In this document: positions 25,930 to 34,836 of the stretch, piece by piece
How the letters are laid out: each line of letters starts with the position of its first letter
Position numbering within the stretch: the first letter of the stretch is position 1
The notes under the pieces: generated by a model
The model's database searches: none
What the model was told of the DNA's origin: nothing
The model's input: the letters and a program-made list of their open reading frames with translations, nothing else
Made by a program: the position numbers and the translations under genes
NCBI RefSeq assembly: GCF_001552715.1
Contig: NZ_BCRS01000036.1
Coordinates: forward strand, 1-39,240
Direction: 5' to 3'
Origin: Mycolicibacterium vaccae NBRC 14118 = CIP 105934
GTDB lineage: Bacteria > Actinomycetota > Actinomycetes > Mycobacteriales > Mycobacteriaceae
Length of the DNA: 39,240 nt

Positions 25930-27051
25930 ATGTCCTACGAGAGCACCGCAGAACCCATCAAGGTCGGCTACCTGATGGACTTCACGCTGCCGCCGGGGTT
26001 CCCGGAAGAGCTGCGGGCCTCGTTCACCCGGACCTTCGATCTGGTCTTCGAGGAGGCGGTCGAGCGGCGGCTGATGGATCGACCGGTCCAGATGATCTAC
26101 CGCGAGGTCGAGGGGCTGCCGAAAGGATCGGTGAAAGCAGTCATCGACGCCTACGGTGAGCTCGTCGACGAGGGTTGCCTGGCGGTGTTCGGACCCAACA
26201 TCACCGACAACTGCGTGCCGCTGCGCGAGGCGATCGAGGAGCGCTTCAAGGTGCCGGCGATCAGCGTCACCGGCACCGATGACTGGCTCGGGGAATGGAC
26301 CTTCGCCTTTCCCCAGGGCTCGATGACCGACGAGCCGATCTTCCTGATCGACCTGGTCGCCAAGCGTGGCATCGCCGAGATCGGCGTATTGGTCGAGCAG
26401 AACCTGATCGGCGAGAGTTATCTGAAGAACCTCCGAAGCGCCGCCTCCCGCAGGGGTATTCGTATCGTCGCCGAGGCGTCGATCGCGCAGACCGCGCAGG
26501 ACATCAACGAAGCGGTACGTACTCTGCACGACGCCAAGGCGGAGGCGATCGTGCACCTCGGGTTCGGCTTCGGGATCGTGTTCATCAACCCGGCGCTGGC
26601 AGCCGTCGACTGGGATCCACCGCGCTTCACCACCACCGCGTTCCAGAACGCCTGGGTCAATCCGATCATGTGGAACGCGTTCCTCGGCTGGGTCGGGGTC
26701 GATCAGTACGACGAGGGAAACAAGATCGGACAGGCCTGGCTCGACCGGTACGCCGAACGCTACGACGGCAGCCGGCCCGAGTACTGCGTGTCGGTGGTCA
26801 ATCACGACGTCGCCGCCACGCTGGTGCGGGCGTTCACCGACGCGCATCCGCTGAGTCCTCGAGGCGTCAAGGAGGCACTGGAAAGGGTCAAGATGATGCC
26901 GGCCGCGTCCGGCGCGCCGGGCACGCGGGTGTCGTTCGGCAAATGGACGCGGCGCGCGTGGATGGGCACCGGCTACCTGGTCGCCCGGACCCTCGATGCC
27001 GACGGCGTCAACTCGCACCTGGTCGACCGGTTCGGAGAGGAAGCTCCGTGA
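25930..27051 (+). CDS. Substrate-binding-protein-like protein without signal peptide
   Basis: The 373-aa protein resembles type I periplasmic binding proteins for branched-chain amino acids, urea or amides. It starts directly in the first strand (IKVGYLMDFTLPPGF), has the VFGPNITDNCVPLREAIEE and VPAISVTGTDDW segments, and continues with EIGVLVEQNLIGESYL. There is no signal peptide, lipobox or membrane helix, and no ABC permease or ATPase lies nearby. It is therefore probably cytoplasmic, a ligand sensor or binding protein rather than a transporter part. ATG 25930 has GGAGG just upstream. It overlaps the next gene by 4 bp (GTGA). Confidence 0.85.
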   Translation: MSYESTAEPIKVGYLMDFTLPPGFPEELRASFTRTFDLVFEEAVERRLMDRPVQMIYREVEGLPKGSVKAVIDAYGELVDEGCLAVFGPNITDNCVPLREAIEERFKVPAISVTGTDDWLGEWTFAFPQGSMTDEPIFLIDLVAKRGIAEIGVLVEQNLIGESYLKNLRSAASRRGIRIVAEASIAQTAQDINEAVRTLHDAKAEAIVHLGFGFGIVFINPALAAVDWDPPRFTTTAFQNAWVNPIMWNAFLGWVGVDQYDEGNKIGQAWLDRYAERYDGSRPEYCVSVVNHDVAATLVRAFTDAHPLSPRGVKEALERVKMMPAASGAPGTRVSFGKWTRRAWMGTGYLVARTLDADGVNSHLVDRFGEEAP

Positions 27052-28196
27052 CCACCCAGAAACCCGCAACCCCCGTCGCGCAGACCACGGCCGAAGACCG
27101 AAATGCCAAGCGCAGGAACCTGAACTGGGGGCGGTGGATCGCCGCGTTCGCACTGCTGGCGTTCTTCAGCCTGTTCGTCGCGTTCGCGCGCACCGAGGTC
27201 CACCCCCGGGTCGCGAATCCGAACGTCGAGGGCAGGCCGCGCCCGGTCGAGTTCCTGTTCGGCTGGGACGGCTGGCTCTGGGTGCACCAGATCGGTTGCG
27301 TGATCCTGCTGGTCGTCCTCGTGGCGATCTTCGTGCGGGGCTGGCGGCGCGATCCGGGCAGCCCGATCATGCTGATGTTCCTGTGCACGACGCTGATCGT
27401 CTGGCAGGACCCGATCATGAATTGGGCGCCGTTCGCCGTCTACAACCCCGCACTCATCCACTGGCCGGAGAACTGGCCGCTGATCATGTTGTCCCCGACA
27501 GTCGAACCGTTCATCGTCTTCGGCTATGTGGCCTTCTACTTCGCGCCGTTCTTCCCGGCCATCTGGCTGCTGCGCAAGCTGCAGGCCAAGCACGGCCCGA
27601 CCACGTTCGTGTCGCGACATCCGCTGATCAGCCTCGGGTCGATCACGTTGGTCATCGGCTTCATCTTCGACGCGATCCTCGAAGTGAGCCTGGTGCGCAC
27701 GGGTCTTTACATCTACTCGCAGGCCATCCCGTTCGGAACCCTGTTCCCCGGCACCACGTTCCAGTTCCCGCTGATCTGGGAGTCACTGGCGGTGACCTTC
27801 GTGATGGTTCCCGCCGCTGTGCTGTGCTATCGCGACGACACCGGCAAGGCGGTCGCCGAGAAGCTTGCGGCCAGGGCGAAACTGTTCCCGAAAAAGCCGG
27901 TGCTGGGCACCTTCCTGGTGATGTTCTTCATCATCAACATCGCGTACTTCGCCTACGGCTCCTGGTTCGCCGCGATCAAGGCGAGCGGGCTGGCCACCGC
28001 AGTAGCCTGCCCGTGGCCATATCCCGAGGCGAAAGTGTATGACCCGCAGGGCTATTTCGAGAAGGAGGGTGCCGAAGGTCCGTTCTCGGTGGGTAAGTGG
28101 GCCACCTGGCAGAGCGGACTTCCGAACGGTCGCCCCGATGTCGAGGCGCCCCCGCCCGGTGAGGGCAGTTGCGCACCCGAGAACGCCGATGGCTGA
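27048..28196 (+). CDS. AveC-like integral membrane protein (longer form)
   Basis: The 382-aa protein has about seven membrane helices after a short polar N-terminus, and a soluble C-terminal tail of ~70 residues. It resembles proteins annotated as the spirocyclase AveC family, named after the avermectin enzyme that forms a spiroketal. Recognisable motifs are WQDPIMNWAPF (~125) and GTTFQFPLIWES (~235), the latter shared with the second copy at 34949. Whether these mycobacterial proteins are enzymes is not known to me. GTG 27048 overlaps the previous stop, and the end overlaps the SDR start by 8 bp (ATGGCTGA), so translation is coupled on both sides. Confidence 0.75.
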   Translation: MTTQKPATPVAQTTAEDRNAKRRNLNWGRWIAAFALLAFFSLFVAFARTEVHPRVANPNVEGRPRPVEFLFGWDGWLWVHQIGCVILLVVLVAIFVRGWRRDPGSPIMLMFLCTTLIVWQDPIMNWAPFAVYNPALIHWPENWPLIMLSPTVEPFIVFGYVAFYFAPFFPAIWLLRKLQAKHGPTTFVSRHPLISLGSITLVIGFIFDAILEVSLVRTGLYIYSQAIPFGTLFPGTTFQFPLIWESLAVTFVMVPAAVLCYRDDTGKAVAEKLAARAKLFPKKPVLGTFLVMFFIINIAYFAYGSWFAAIKASGLATAVACPWPYPEAKVYDPQGYFEKEGAEGPFSVGKWATWQSGLPNGRPDVEAPPPGEGSCAPENADG

Positions 28197-29205
28197 GCCG
28201 CGCACCGTCCTGATCACCGGCGCCTCCCGCGGCCTGGGCTTCGCCTCGGCGGTGCGCCTCTACAACGAGGGATGGCGGGTGGTCGCGGCGATGCGCACAC
28301 CGGACCGCGGAATGCCACTGTTGCGCGCGGCGACGGGTGCATCGCCGTCCGATGACCGGCTGATCGGCGTCACCCTCGACCTGATGGATCAGGCGTCCGT
28401 CGCCGCTGCGGCCAAGGAGATCCAGGAGGCCGTAGGTGCACCGTATGCGTTGGTGCACAACGCGGGTATCTCCGCGGCCGGAATGGTCGAGGAGGCCGAG
28501 GTCTCGCTGTGGCAGGACATGCTGGCCACCCACGTCATGGGCCCGGTCGCGCTGACCAGGGCGTTGTTGCCGTCGATGCGTGCGGCGGGGGAAGGCCGGA
28601 TCGTGCTGATCTCCAGCGCGGGGGGAGTGCGCGGACAGCCGGGTATCGCGGCGTACTCCGCGGCCAAGGGTGCGCTGGAGCGCTGGGGCGAGTCGATGGC
28701 CGGTGAGATCGCGCCGTTCGGGCTCGGGGTGACCGTGCTGGTGACCGGTACCTACGACACCGACATCATCACCGATGCGGGCACCATCGACGATCGGATA
28801 CTCGACGGTCCCTATTCCCGCGTGCACGACACCATGAACACCCGCGGGCGCTACGCGATGAGCTTCGCCCGTCCGCCGGAGAAGTTCGCCGACGGCCTGC
28901 TGCGGGCGTTGGCGGACCAGGCTCCGTTCCGTCGCCGCGGGGTCGGGGTTGAAGCGTCGATGTTATTGGTGTTGAACAGGATTCTGCCGGCCGCGGGCAT
29001 GCACCACATGTCCCGCCTGGTTCTGGGCATACCGAAGCAGGGCGCGATGCGGGGAGGGGCGGTGCCGTTGACGCTCGCTCAGCGGGCGATGGTGTCCGCC
29101 GCCAGGGTGCTTCCCCAGCCGGTGATGCAACGCCTTGCCGAAGCTGTCATGCGCCGTCAGGCGGCACGGCAGACCGCCCATCAGGAAAGTGGATCGAATG
29201 GCTGA
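28189..29205 (+). CDS. Short-chain dehydrogenase/reductase
   Basis: The 338-aa classical SDR has GASRGLGF for cofactor binding (~11-18), NAG (HNAGIS) and the catalytic Tyr156/Lys160 (YSAAKGALE). An extra C-terminal ~80 residues beyond the usual 250 include hydrophobic helices that may contact a membrane or a bulky substrate. It begins inside the end of the AveC-like gene and ends inside the start of the aldehyde dehydrogenase gene, each by the same 8-bp overlap ATGGCTGA. An alcohol-to-carbonyl step before the dehydrogenase is the simplest role. Confidence 0.87.
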   Translation: MAEPRTVLITGASRGLGFASAVRLYNEGWRVVAAMRTPDRGMPLLRAATGASPSDDRLIGVTLDLMDQASVAAAAKEIQEAVGAPYALVHNAGISAAGMVEEAEVSLWQDMLATHVMGPVALTRALLPSMRAAGEGRIVLISSAGGVRGQPGIAAYSAAKGALERWGESMAGEIAPFGLGVTVLVTGTYDTDIITDAGTIDDRILDGPYSRVHDTMNTRGRYAMSFARPPEKFADGLLRALADQAPFRRRGVGVEASMLLVLNRILPAAGMHHMSRLVLGIPKQGAMRGGAVPLTLAQRAMVSAARVLPQPVMQRLAEAVMRRQAARQTAHQESGSNG

Positions 29206-30688
29206 GGCCGGGACCGCGACGTACGAATCACGGATGCTGATCGACGGCAAGCTCGTCGACGGCCAAGCGGGCACGTTCTGCAACATCAACCCCGCCAACG
29301 AGGACGTGCTCGGCGAGGTCGCCGACGCGTCGGCGGCCGACATGCGCCGCGCCATCGACGCCGCGCGCCGCGCGTTCGACGACACCGACTGGTCCACCAA
29401 CCGTGGACTGCGTAAGCGCTGCCTGGCACAACTTCACGACGCGCTCGAAGCCGAGCGGGAAGAGTTGCGCGAGGAGCTGATCCGGGAGGTGGGTGCACCC
29501 CGGGCGGTGACGCACGGTCCACAGCTGGACGCCCCGCTGGCCGACGGGCTCCGGTATCCGGCGCGGATGATCGACGACTTCCCCTGGGAGACAGACCTCG
29601 GCGACACGGTGGTATCGGTGACCGGGGTGAACACCACCCGGAAGGTGTGGCATGAACCGGTCGGCGTGGTCGGCGCGATCGTGCCGTGGAACTTCCCGTT
29701 CGAGGTCAGCACCAACAAGCTGGGGCAGGCGCTGGCGGCGGGCAACACCGTCGTGCTCAAGCCCGCGCCGGACACCCCGTTCAACGCGACCCGACTCGGC
29801 CGTCTCATCGCCCAGAACACCGACATCCCTGCCGGGGTGGTCAACGTGGTGACCGCGTCCGACCATCTGGTCGGTGAGGAACTGACCATCTCGCCGAAGG
29901 TGGACATGATCTCCTTCACCGGCTCCACCGGGGTCGGAAAGCGAATCATGGAGAAGGGCGCCGCGACGATGAAGCGGCTGTTCCTCGAACTCGGCGGCAA
30001 GTCGGCGACCATCGTGCTGGAGGACGCCGACTTCACCACCGCATGCCTGATCGGTATCGGACCGCTGCTGCACGCCGGACAGGGCTGCGCGGCGCCCACC
30101 CGGATGCTGTTGCCCCGGTCCCGATACGACGAGGGCGTCGCGATTCTGCAGGGCATCTACCAGAGCATCGCCGCCGGCGATCCGCAGGACCCGGGCACGC
30201 TGTGTGGTCCGGTGATCTCTGCCAAGCAGCAGTCCCGCATCCTGGGCTACATCCGCAAGGGCGTCGAGGAGGGGGCGACGCTGCTCGTCGGCAGCACCGA
30301 GCCCCCGAAAGAGTTCGACAAGGGGTTCTGGGTCAGCCCAACGCTTTTCACCGACGTCGACAACCAGATGACCATCGCGCAGGAGGAGATCTTCGGACCT
30401 GTCCTGGCCGTCATCCCCTACGAGGACGAGGACGATGCGGTGCGCATCGCCAACGACAGTGCCTACGGCCTTGCCGGCAACGTCATGTCCGGCTCGCTGG
30501 ACCGCTCGCTGGCCGTCGCACGGCGGCTGCGGGCGGGCTTCATCGGGCTCAACGGCACCGCCGGCTACGGCGCCGACACCCCGTTCGGGGGCTACAAGGA
30601 CAGCGGCGTCGGTCGCCAGAACGGCATTGTCGGATTCAGCCAGTACACCGAGGTGAAATCGGTGGCCTATCCAGCTCAGAACCTCTGA
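29198..30688 (+). CDS. NAD(P)+-dependent aldehyde dehydrogenase
   Basis: The 496-aa enzyme of the ALDH superfamily oxidises an aldehyde to the acid. All key positions are present: cofactor lysine in VVLKPAPDTPFNA, FTGSTGVGKRI, general base Glu264 (LELGGK), catalytic Cys297 (HAGQGCAAPTR) and EEIFGPVLAV. The C-terminal GADTPFGGYKDSGVGR is typical. The substrate is not predictable. It overlaps the SDR gene by 8 bp and is followed after 9 bp by a P450. The order suggests P450 hydroxylation, SDR oxidation, then ALDH. Confidence 0.94.
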   Translation: MAEAGTATYESRMLIDGKLVDGQAGTFCNINPANEDVLGEVADASAADMRRAIDAARRAFDDTDWSTNRGLRKRCLAQLHDALEAEREELREELIREVGAPRAVTHGPQLDAPLADGLRYPARMIDDFPWETDLGDTVVSVTGVNTTRKVWHEPVGVVGAIVPWNFPFEVSTNKLGQALAAGNTVVLKPAPDTPFNATRLGRLIAQNTDIPAGVVNVVTASDHLVGEELTISPKVDMISFTGSTGVGKRIMEKGAATMKRLFLELGGKSATIVLEDADFTTACLIGIGPLLHAGQGCAAPTRMLLPRSRYDEGVAILQGIYQSIAAGDPQDPGTLCGPVISAKQQSRILGYIRKGVEEGATLLVGSTEPPKEFDKGFWVSPTLFTDVDNQMTIAQEEIFGPVLAVIPYEDEDDAVRIANDSAYGLAGNVMSGSLDRSLAVARRLRAGFIGLNGTAGYGADTPFGGYKDSGVGRQNGIVGFSQYTEVKSVAYPAQNL

Positions 30689-30697
30689 AGGAGCGAA

Positions 30698-31921
30698 GTG
30701 GAACAACTTTTCGACGACCTCGAAGACTTCGGTTCCTTCGACGACGCCATCTCGGGCGACGTCCGCGATCCGTACACGGAGCTGGCACGGTTGCGCCGGG
30801 AGCAGCCTGTCCAACGTCTGGAGACCTCCGGAGCGCTGCCGCACGAGGAGTCGCTGCCGATGTTCATCGTGTACCGGCACGAGGAGATTCAGCAGATGCT
30901 GCGCGACAACGAGACCTTCTCGTCGTCGGGCGTCATCGCGGCGTTCGGTCCGGTGCTCGGTGAGCGCGTGATGCTGGGGATGGACGAACCGGTGCACGGC
31001 CGGTTGCGGGCGCTGGTGCAGAAGGCGTTCACGCAGAAGGCGCTGGCCCGCTGGGAGGATGAACTCGTCGGACGCGTCGCCAACAGCCTGATCGACAACT
31101 TCGCCCCGAACGGCAGGGCGGATCTGGTCAAGGAGTTCACCTTCGACTATCCGAGCCAGATCATCGCGGGTCTGCTCGGGCTGCCAGAGCAGGACTACCC
31201 GCAGTTCCAGCGGTGGTCGATCTCGCTGCTGAGCTGGTTGATGAACCCCGAACGCGGACTGGCCGCCTCCGCCGCGTTGCGTGACTACTTCGCGCCGATT
31301 CTTCAGGCTCGCCGAGCCGAGCCGAAAGAGGATCTGATCAGCGCGCTCGCCGCCGCCGAAATCGACGGCAACAAACTCGAAGACGAGGAGATCTACTCGT
31401 TCCTGCGGCTGCTGCTGCCCGCCGGCGTCGAGACGACCTACCGCTCGCTGGGCAGCATGCTGTTCGCGTTGCTGTCGGATCCCCCGCAGTTGGAGGCGGT
31501 CAAGGCAGACCGGTCGCTGCTGCCCCAGGCCATCGAAGAGGCGGTGCGCTGGGAGTCGCCGCTACTGACCATCACCCGGGTGGCCACCTGCGACACCGTG
31601 CTCGGCGGGGTGCCGATCCCGGCGGGGGCGACCGTCATGCCGATGCTGGGTGCGGCGAACCGCCAGGAGGAGCGGTACCCGAACCCGGACCGATTCGACA
31701 TCTTCCGCCAGCCGAAGGCGAATCTGGGGTGGGGCCACGGTGTGCACGTCTGCTTGGGCATGCACCTGGCCCGGCTGGAGATGCGTACCGCGGTCAACCT
31801 TCTGCTCGACCGCCTGCCGAACCTGCGGCTCGACCCCGATGGGGACGATCCGCACATCCGCGGACAGGTGTTCCGGTCGCCGACGTCGCTGCCGGTCCTG
31901 TTCGATGCCCAGAGGAGCTGA
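30698..31921 (+). CDS. Cytochrome P450 (first of three)
   Basis: The 407-aa soluble bacterial class I P450 has the I-helix AGVETT (242-247), E281-x-x-R284 (EAVR) of the K-helix, and haem ligand Cys352 in WGHGVHVCLG. Trp replaces the usual Phe at the first position of the haem motif. GTG start with AAGGAG seven bases upstream. It lies 9 bp after aldehyde dehydrogenase and 4 bp before the second P450. No ferredoxin or reductase gene is adjacent, so electrons must come from elsewhere. The CYP family cannot be assigned safely from sequence reading. Confidence 0.94.
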   Translation: MEQLFDDLEDFGSFDDAISGDVRDPYTELARLRREQPVQRLETSGALPHEESLPMFIVYRHEEIQQMLRDNETFSSSGVIAAFGPVLGERVMLGMDEPVHGRLRALVQKAFTQKALARWEDELVGRVANSLIDNFAPNGRADLVKEFTFDYPSQIIAGLLGLPEQDYPQFQRWSISLLSWLMNPERGLAASAALRDYFAPILQARRAEPKEDLISALAAAEIDGNKLEDEEIYSFLRLLLPAGVETTYRSLGSMLFALLSDPPQLEAVKADRSLLPQAIEEAVRWESPLLTITRVATCDTVLGGVPIPAGATVMPMLGAANRQEERYPNPDRFDIFRQPKANLGWGHGVHVCLGMHLARLEMRTAVNLLLDRLPNLRLDPDGDDPHIRGQVFRSPTSLPVLFDAQRS

Positions 31922-31925
31922 CACC

Positions 31926-33212
31926 GTGACAGAGACCGGCCGATCCGTGGATTTCGAGACCGTCGACTATTTCACCGACGAGTCCCTGGTCCCCGATCCG
32001 TATCCGTACTTCGATCACCTGCGCGCCAAATGCCCTGTGTCACAGGCGACTCCGTTCGGAGTGCTGGCGGTCACCGGCTACGAGGAAGCGCTGTCGGTGT
32101 ACAAGAACCCCGCGTTCTCCTCGTGCAACTCGGTGGCGGGCCCGTTCTCGGGTATGCCGTTCGGGCCGGGGGAGAGCGACGACGTGTCCGACCTGATCGA
32201 ACAACACCGCGGGGCGGTCCCGATGTCGGAGCACATCACCTCCCAGGACCCGCCGCTGCACACCCGGACCCGCGGCCTGCTCAGCCGACTGATCACCCCG
32301 AAGCGCCTCAAGGAGAACGAGGACTTCATGTGGCGGCTGGCCGATCGACAGCTCGACACCTTCATCGAGCGCGGAAGTGCCGAGTTCCTCGGCGACTACG
32401 CCAAGCCGTTCTCGCTGTTGGTGATCGCCGATCTGCTCGGGGTGCCTGCCGAGGACCACGAGGAGTTCAAGGCCGCGTTCGCGCTGGAGACCGTCGGTGA
32501 GCTCGGGAAGGAGGCGCCCACCACGCACAATCCGCTGCAGTGGCTCAACGATAAGTTCCACGCCTACATCGAGGACCGCAGGCGGGCGCCGCGGGAGGAC
32601 GTGCTGACCGAGCTGGCGTTGGCCAAGCACGAGGACGGCTCGACCCCCGACATCGACGACGTGATGAACCTGTCGACGTTCCTGTTCGCGGCAGGCACCG
32701 AGACGACGACGAAGCTGGTGAGCTCCGCGGTCCGCTTCATCGCCGACAACCCGGGTTCCGAGGAGATGCTGCGCCGGGACCGCAGCAAGATCCCGGCCTT
32801 CCTGGAGGAGACGCTGCGGTTGGAGAGCCCGGTCAAGTCCCACTTCCGGATGGCCCGGACGACGACGAAGATCGGCGACGTCGAGGTGCCGGCGGGCTCG
32901 ACCGTCATGGTGCTGCCCGGTGCGTGTAACCGGGACGGGCGGAAGTTCGAGAATCCCGACGAGTTCCGGGCCGACCGGAGCAATGTCCGCGAGCAGATCG
33001 CCTTCATCCGCGGAGCACATTCGTGCCCGGGTGCGCCGCTGGCCCGCGCCGAGGGGCGTATCTCGCTGGAGCGGATCCTCGACCGGATGACCGGCATCGC
33101 GATCTCCGAGGAGCACCACGGCCCGGCCGGCGCGCGCCGGTTCACCTACGAACCCACCTTCATCATGCGCGGCCTGGCCGAGCTGAACATCACGTTCACC
33201 CCCGCCGGGTGA
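31926..33212 (+). CDS. Cytochrome P450 (second of three)
   Basis: The 428-aa P450 has the I-helix AGTETT (256-261), K-helix ETLR, and haem ligand Cys367 in FIRGAHSCPG, with Pro after Cys instead of the commoner Leu. It is clearly divergent from the first P450, so the pair is not a recent duplication. GTG 31926 lies 4 bp after the preceding stop; the next gene is 13 bp downstream. Cytoplasmic, needs ferredoxin-type electron donors; substrate unknown. Confidence 0.94.
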   Translation: MTETGRSVDFETVDYFTDESLVPDPYPYFDHLRAKCPVSQATPFGVLAVTGYEEALSVYKNPAFSSCNSVAGPFSGMPFGPGESDDVSDLIEQHRGAVPMSEHITSQDPPLHTRTRGLLSRLITPKRLKENEDFMWRLADRQLDTFIERGSAEFLGDYAKPFSLLVIADLLGVPAEDHEEFKAAFALETVGELGKEAPTTHNPLQWLNDKFHAYIEDRRRAPREDVLTELALAKHEDGSTPDIDDVMNLSTFLFAAGTETTTKLVSSAVRFIADNPGSEEMLRRDRSKIPAFLEETLRLESPVKSHFRMARTTTKIGDVEVPAGSTVMVLPGACNRDGRKFENPDEFRADRSNVREQIAFIRGAHSCPGAPLARAEGRISLERILDRMTGIAISEEHHGPAGARRFTYEPTFIMRGLAELNITFTPAG

Positions 33213-33225
33213 GAGGGAGTCACAC

Positions 33226-34104
33226 ATGACCGGAAAGCTCGAAGGCAAGGTCGCTTTCATCACGGGCGCGGCACGCGGCCAGGGTCGCGCGCACGCGATC
33301 GCGATGGCCAGGGAAGGCGCCGACATCATCGCCGTCGACATCTGTCGCGACATCCCGTCCAACCCGTACCCGTTGGCGACGCCGGAGGATCTCGCCGAGA
33401 CCGAACGCTCGGTCAAAGAGACGGGACGGCGCGTGGTGGCACGCGTGGCCGATGTGCGCGAGCGCCACGAACTGCGGGAGGCGGTCGAGGCGGGCGTCGC
33501 CGATCTCGGCAAGATCGACATCGTCGTCGCGAATGCGGGAATCCTGCCGATGGCGATGGGTAACCCCGATCCCATGGGGTTCGTCGACGCCAGCGACGTG
33601 GACCTGCTCGGGGTGATGAACACGGTCGCCGTGGCGATTCCGCATCTTCCTGACGGGGCCTCGATCATCGTCACGGGGTCGACCGCGGGCATGATCCGCG
33701 GGACCACCACGAGTCCTGACATGGGCCCCGGTGGCGCGGGATACGGCTGGAGCAAGCGCGTGGTGATCGAGTACGTCGAGGAGATGAGCCTGCACCTGGC
33801 GCCGAGGATGATCCGGGTCAACGCGATCCATCCGACCAATTGCAACACCCATCTGCTGCAGAACGAGGGCATGTACGGGGTGTTCCGGCCGGACCTGAAA
33901 ATGGAGGGCAAGACCCCGACCCGCGAGGACGCCGAACCGCTGTTCAGCCTGTTCCAGGCGATGCCGATCCCGTACATCGAGCCCGAGGACATGGCCCACC
34001 TCGGGGTGTTCCTGGCCAGCGACGACAGCCGCTACATCACCGGCCAGCAGATCCGGGTCGACGCGGGCTCGCTGCTCAAGTGGCCCAATGGCCCAGGGGG
34101 ATAG
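33226..34104 (+). CDS. Mycofactocin-coupled SDR oxidoreductase
   Basis: The 292-aa SDR shows the pattern of the mycofactocin-associated subfamily: GAARGQGRAHAIAMAREGAD followed by IIAVDIC, then a family-specific insertion (ATPEDLAETERSV) after the second strand. Catalytic Tyr173/Lys177 (YGWSK) and NAG are present. Enzymes of this group carry tightly bound NAD that is recycled by the peptide-derived cofactor mycofactocin, so the cluster probably oxidises an alcohol through that route. GAGGGAG precedes the ATG. It is the last gene of the operon and converges on tetR with a 4-bp gap. Confidence 0.9.
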   Translation: MTGKLEGKVAFITGAARGQGRAHAIAMAREGADIIAVDICRDIPSNPYPLATPEDLAETERSVKETGRRVVARVADVRERHELREAVEAGVADLGKIDIVVANAGILPMAMGNPDPMGFVDASDVDLLGVMNTVAVAIPHLPDGASIIVTGSTAGMIRGTTTSPDMGPGGAGYGWSKRVVIEYVEEMSLHLAPRMIRVNAIHPTNCNTHLLQNEGMYGVFRPDLKMEGKTPTREDAEPLFSLFQAMPIPYIEPEDMAHLGVFLASDDSRYITGQQIRVDAGSLLKWPNGPGG

Positions 34105-34108
34105 GTAT

Positions 34109-34756
34109 TCAGTCGGGGCGGTGCAGGAAGCCGTGCAGGATCGCCTGGACGAGCTCGTCGACGATCGCTTCGCGCGGCGGTGGCGTGCTGCCGAAGAAGG
34201 TCGAACGCAGTGCGACCATGCCGACGATCATCGCCACGGTCGAGTGCGCCGGCAGATTCGGCTGCCGTGATCTCTTGCCGCGCAACTGCATTCCCTCAGC
34301 GCTGATCTCACCGAGCACCGTGAGCGCACGCCGGATGTCGGCGATGCCTGCGGCCTCGAGGTCTTCGTCGCTCAGACCGTCGGCGGCGACCAGGGTGAGC
34401 AGCAGTCCCTGATGTTCGATCAGGACGTCGTAGAGCGGACCGACGAACTGCCGGGACAATTCCTCCTCGTCGGTCTCCTCCGGCGCCACGGCCTGCCACG
34501 TCGTGCGGAACTCGTCGAGGAAGGTGGTGAACGGAAGCACGAGGGCTTCCCGGAACAGACCCGCCTTCGAGCCGAAATGGCGGAACAGCAGATACTCGCT
34601 GACCCCGGCGGCTTCGGCGATCTCGCGGGTGGTGGTGGCGCGATAGTCCTTGCGTGCGAACAGGTCCCGGGCTGCGTCGAGCAGCAGTCGACGCGCCTCG
34701 CCGCGGGGGCGGCGGGCGGGCGGGGTTGATCCTCGGGACGAACTTCGCTGGGGCAC
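34109..34756 (-). CDS. TetR-family transcriptional regulator
   Basis: The 215-aa regulator has an N-terminal HTH (~25-70: IAEAAGVSEYLLFRHFGSK) and a C-terminal ligand domain. The start is GTG 34756. TATGGT (reverse strand, 34765-34770) lies eight bases upstream, suggesting leaderless transcription. It is divergent from the microprotein-AveC-P450 transcript, and the 80-bp gap contains TAATAG-N6-CTATTA, a likely operator for it. Repression of that transcript is the simplest model. It is unrelated in length to the double TetR. Confidence 0.9.
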   Translation of the reverse strand: MPQRSSSRGSTPPARRPRGEARRLLLDAARDLFARKDYRATTTREIAEAAGVSEYLLFRHFGSKAGLFREALVLPFTTFLDEFRTTWQAVAPEETDEEELSRQFVGPLYDVLIEHQGLLLTLVAADGLSDEDLEAAGIADIRRALTVLGEISAEGMQLRGKRSRQPNLPAHSTVAMIVGMVALRSTFFGSTPPPREAIVDELVQAILHGFLHRPD

Positions 34757-34794
34757 TGGACTTCACCATAGTCGGGTCTTGACCGCACACTTTG

Positions 34795-34812
34795 TAATAG
34801 TGTCCGCTATTA
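34795..34812. promoter_or_regulatory. Candidate TetR operator
   Basis: TAATAG (34795-34800) and CTATTA (34807-34812) are perfect inverted halves around TGTCCG, an 18-bp site. This AT-rich site stands out in GC-rich DNA and lies between tetR and the divergent transcript. Confidence 0.6.
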
Positions 34813-34836
34813 ATGCTGATGCGAAAGGGGACAGGC

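Noticed and set aside
25930..28196. An ABC importer operon.
   Set aside because: The binding-protein-like gene has no signal peptide, the next membrane protein is AveC-like rather than a permease, and there is no transporter ATPase.
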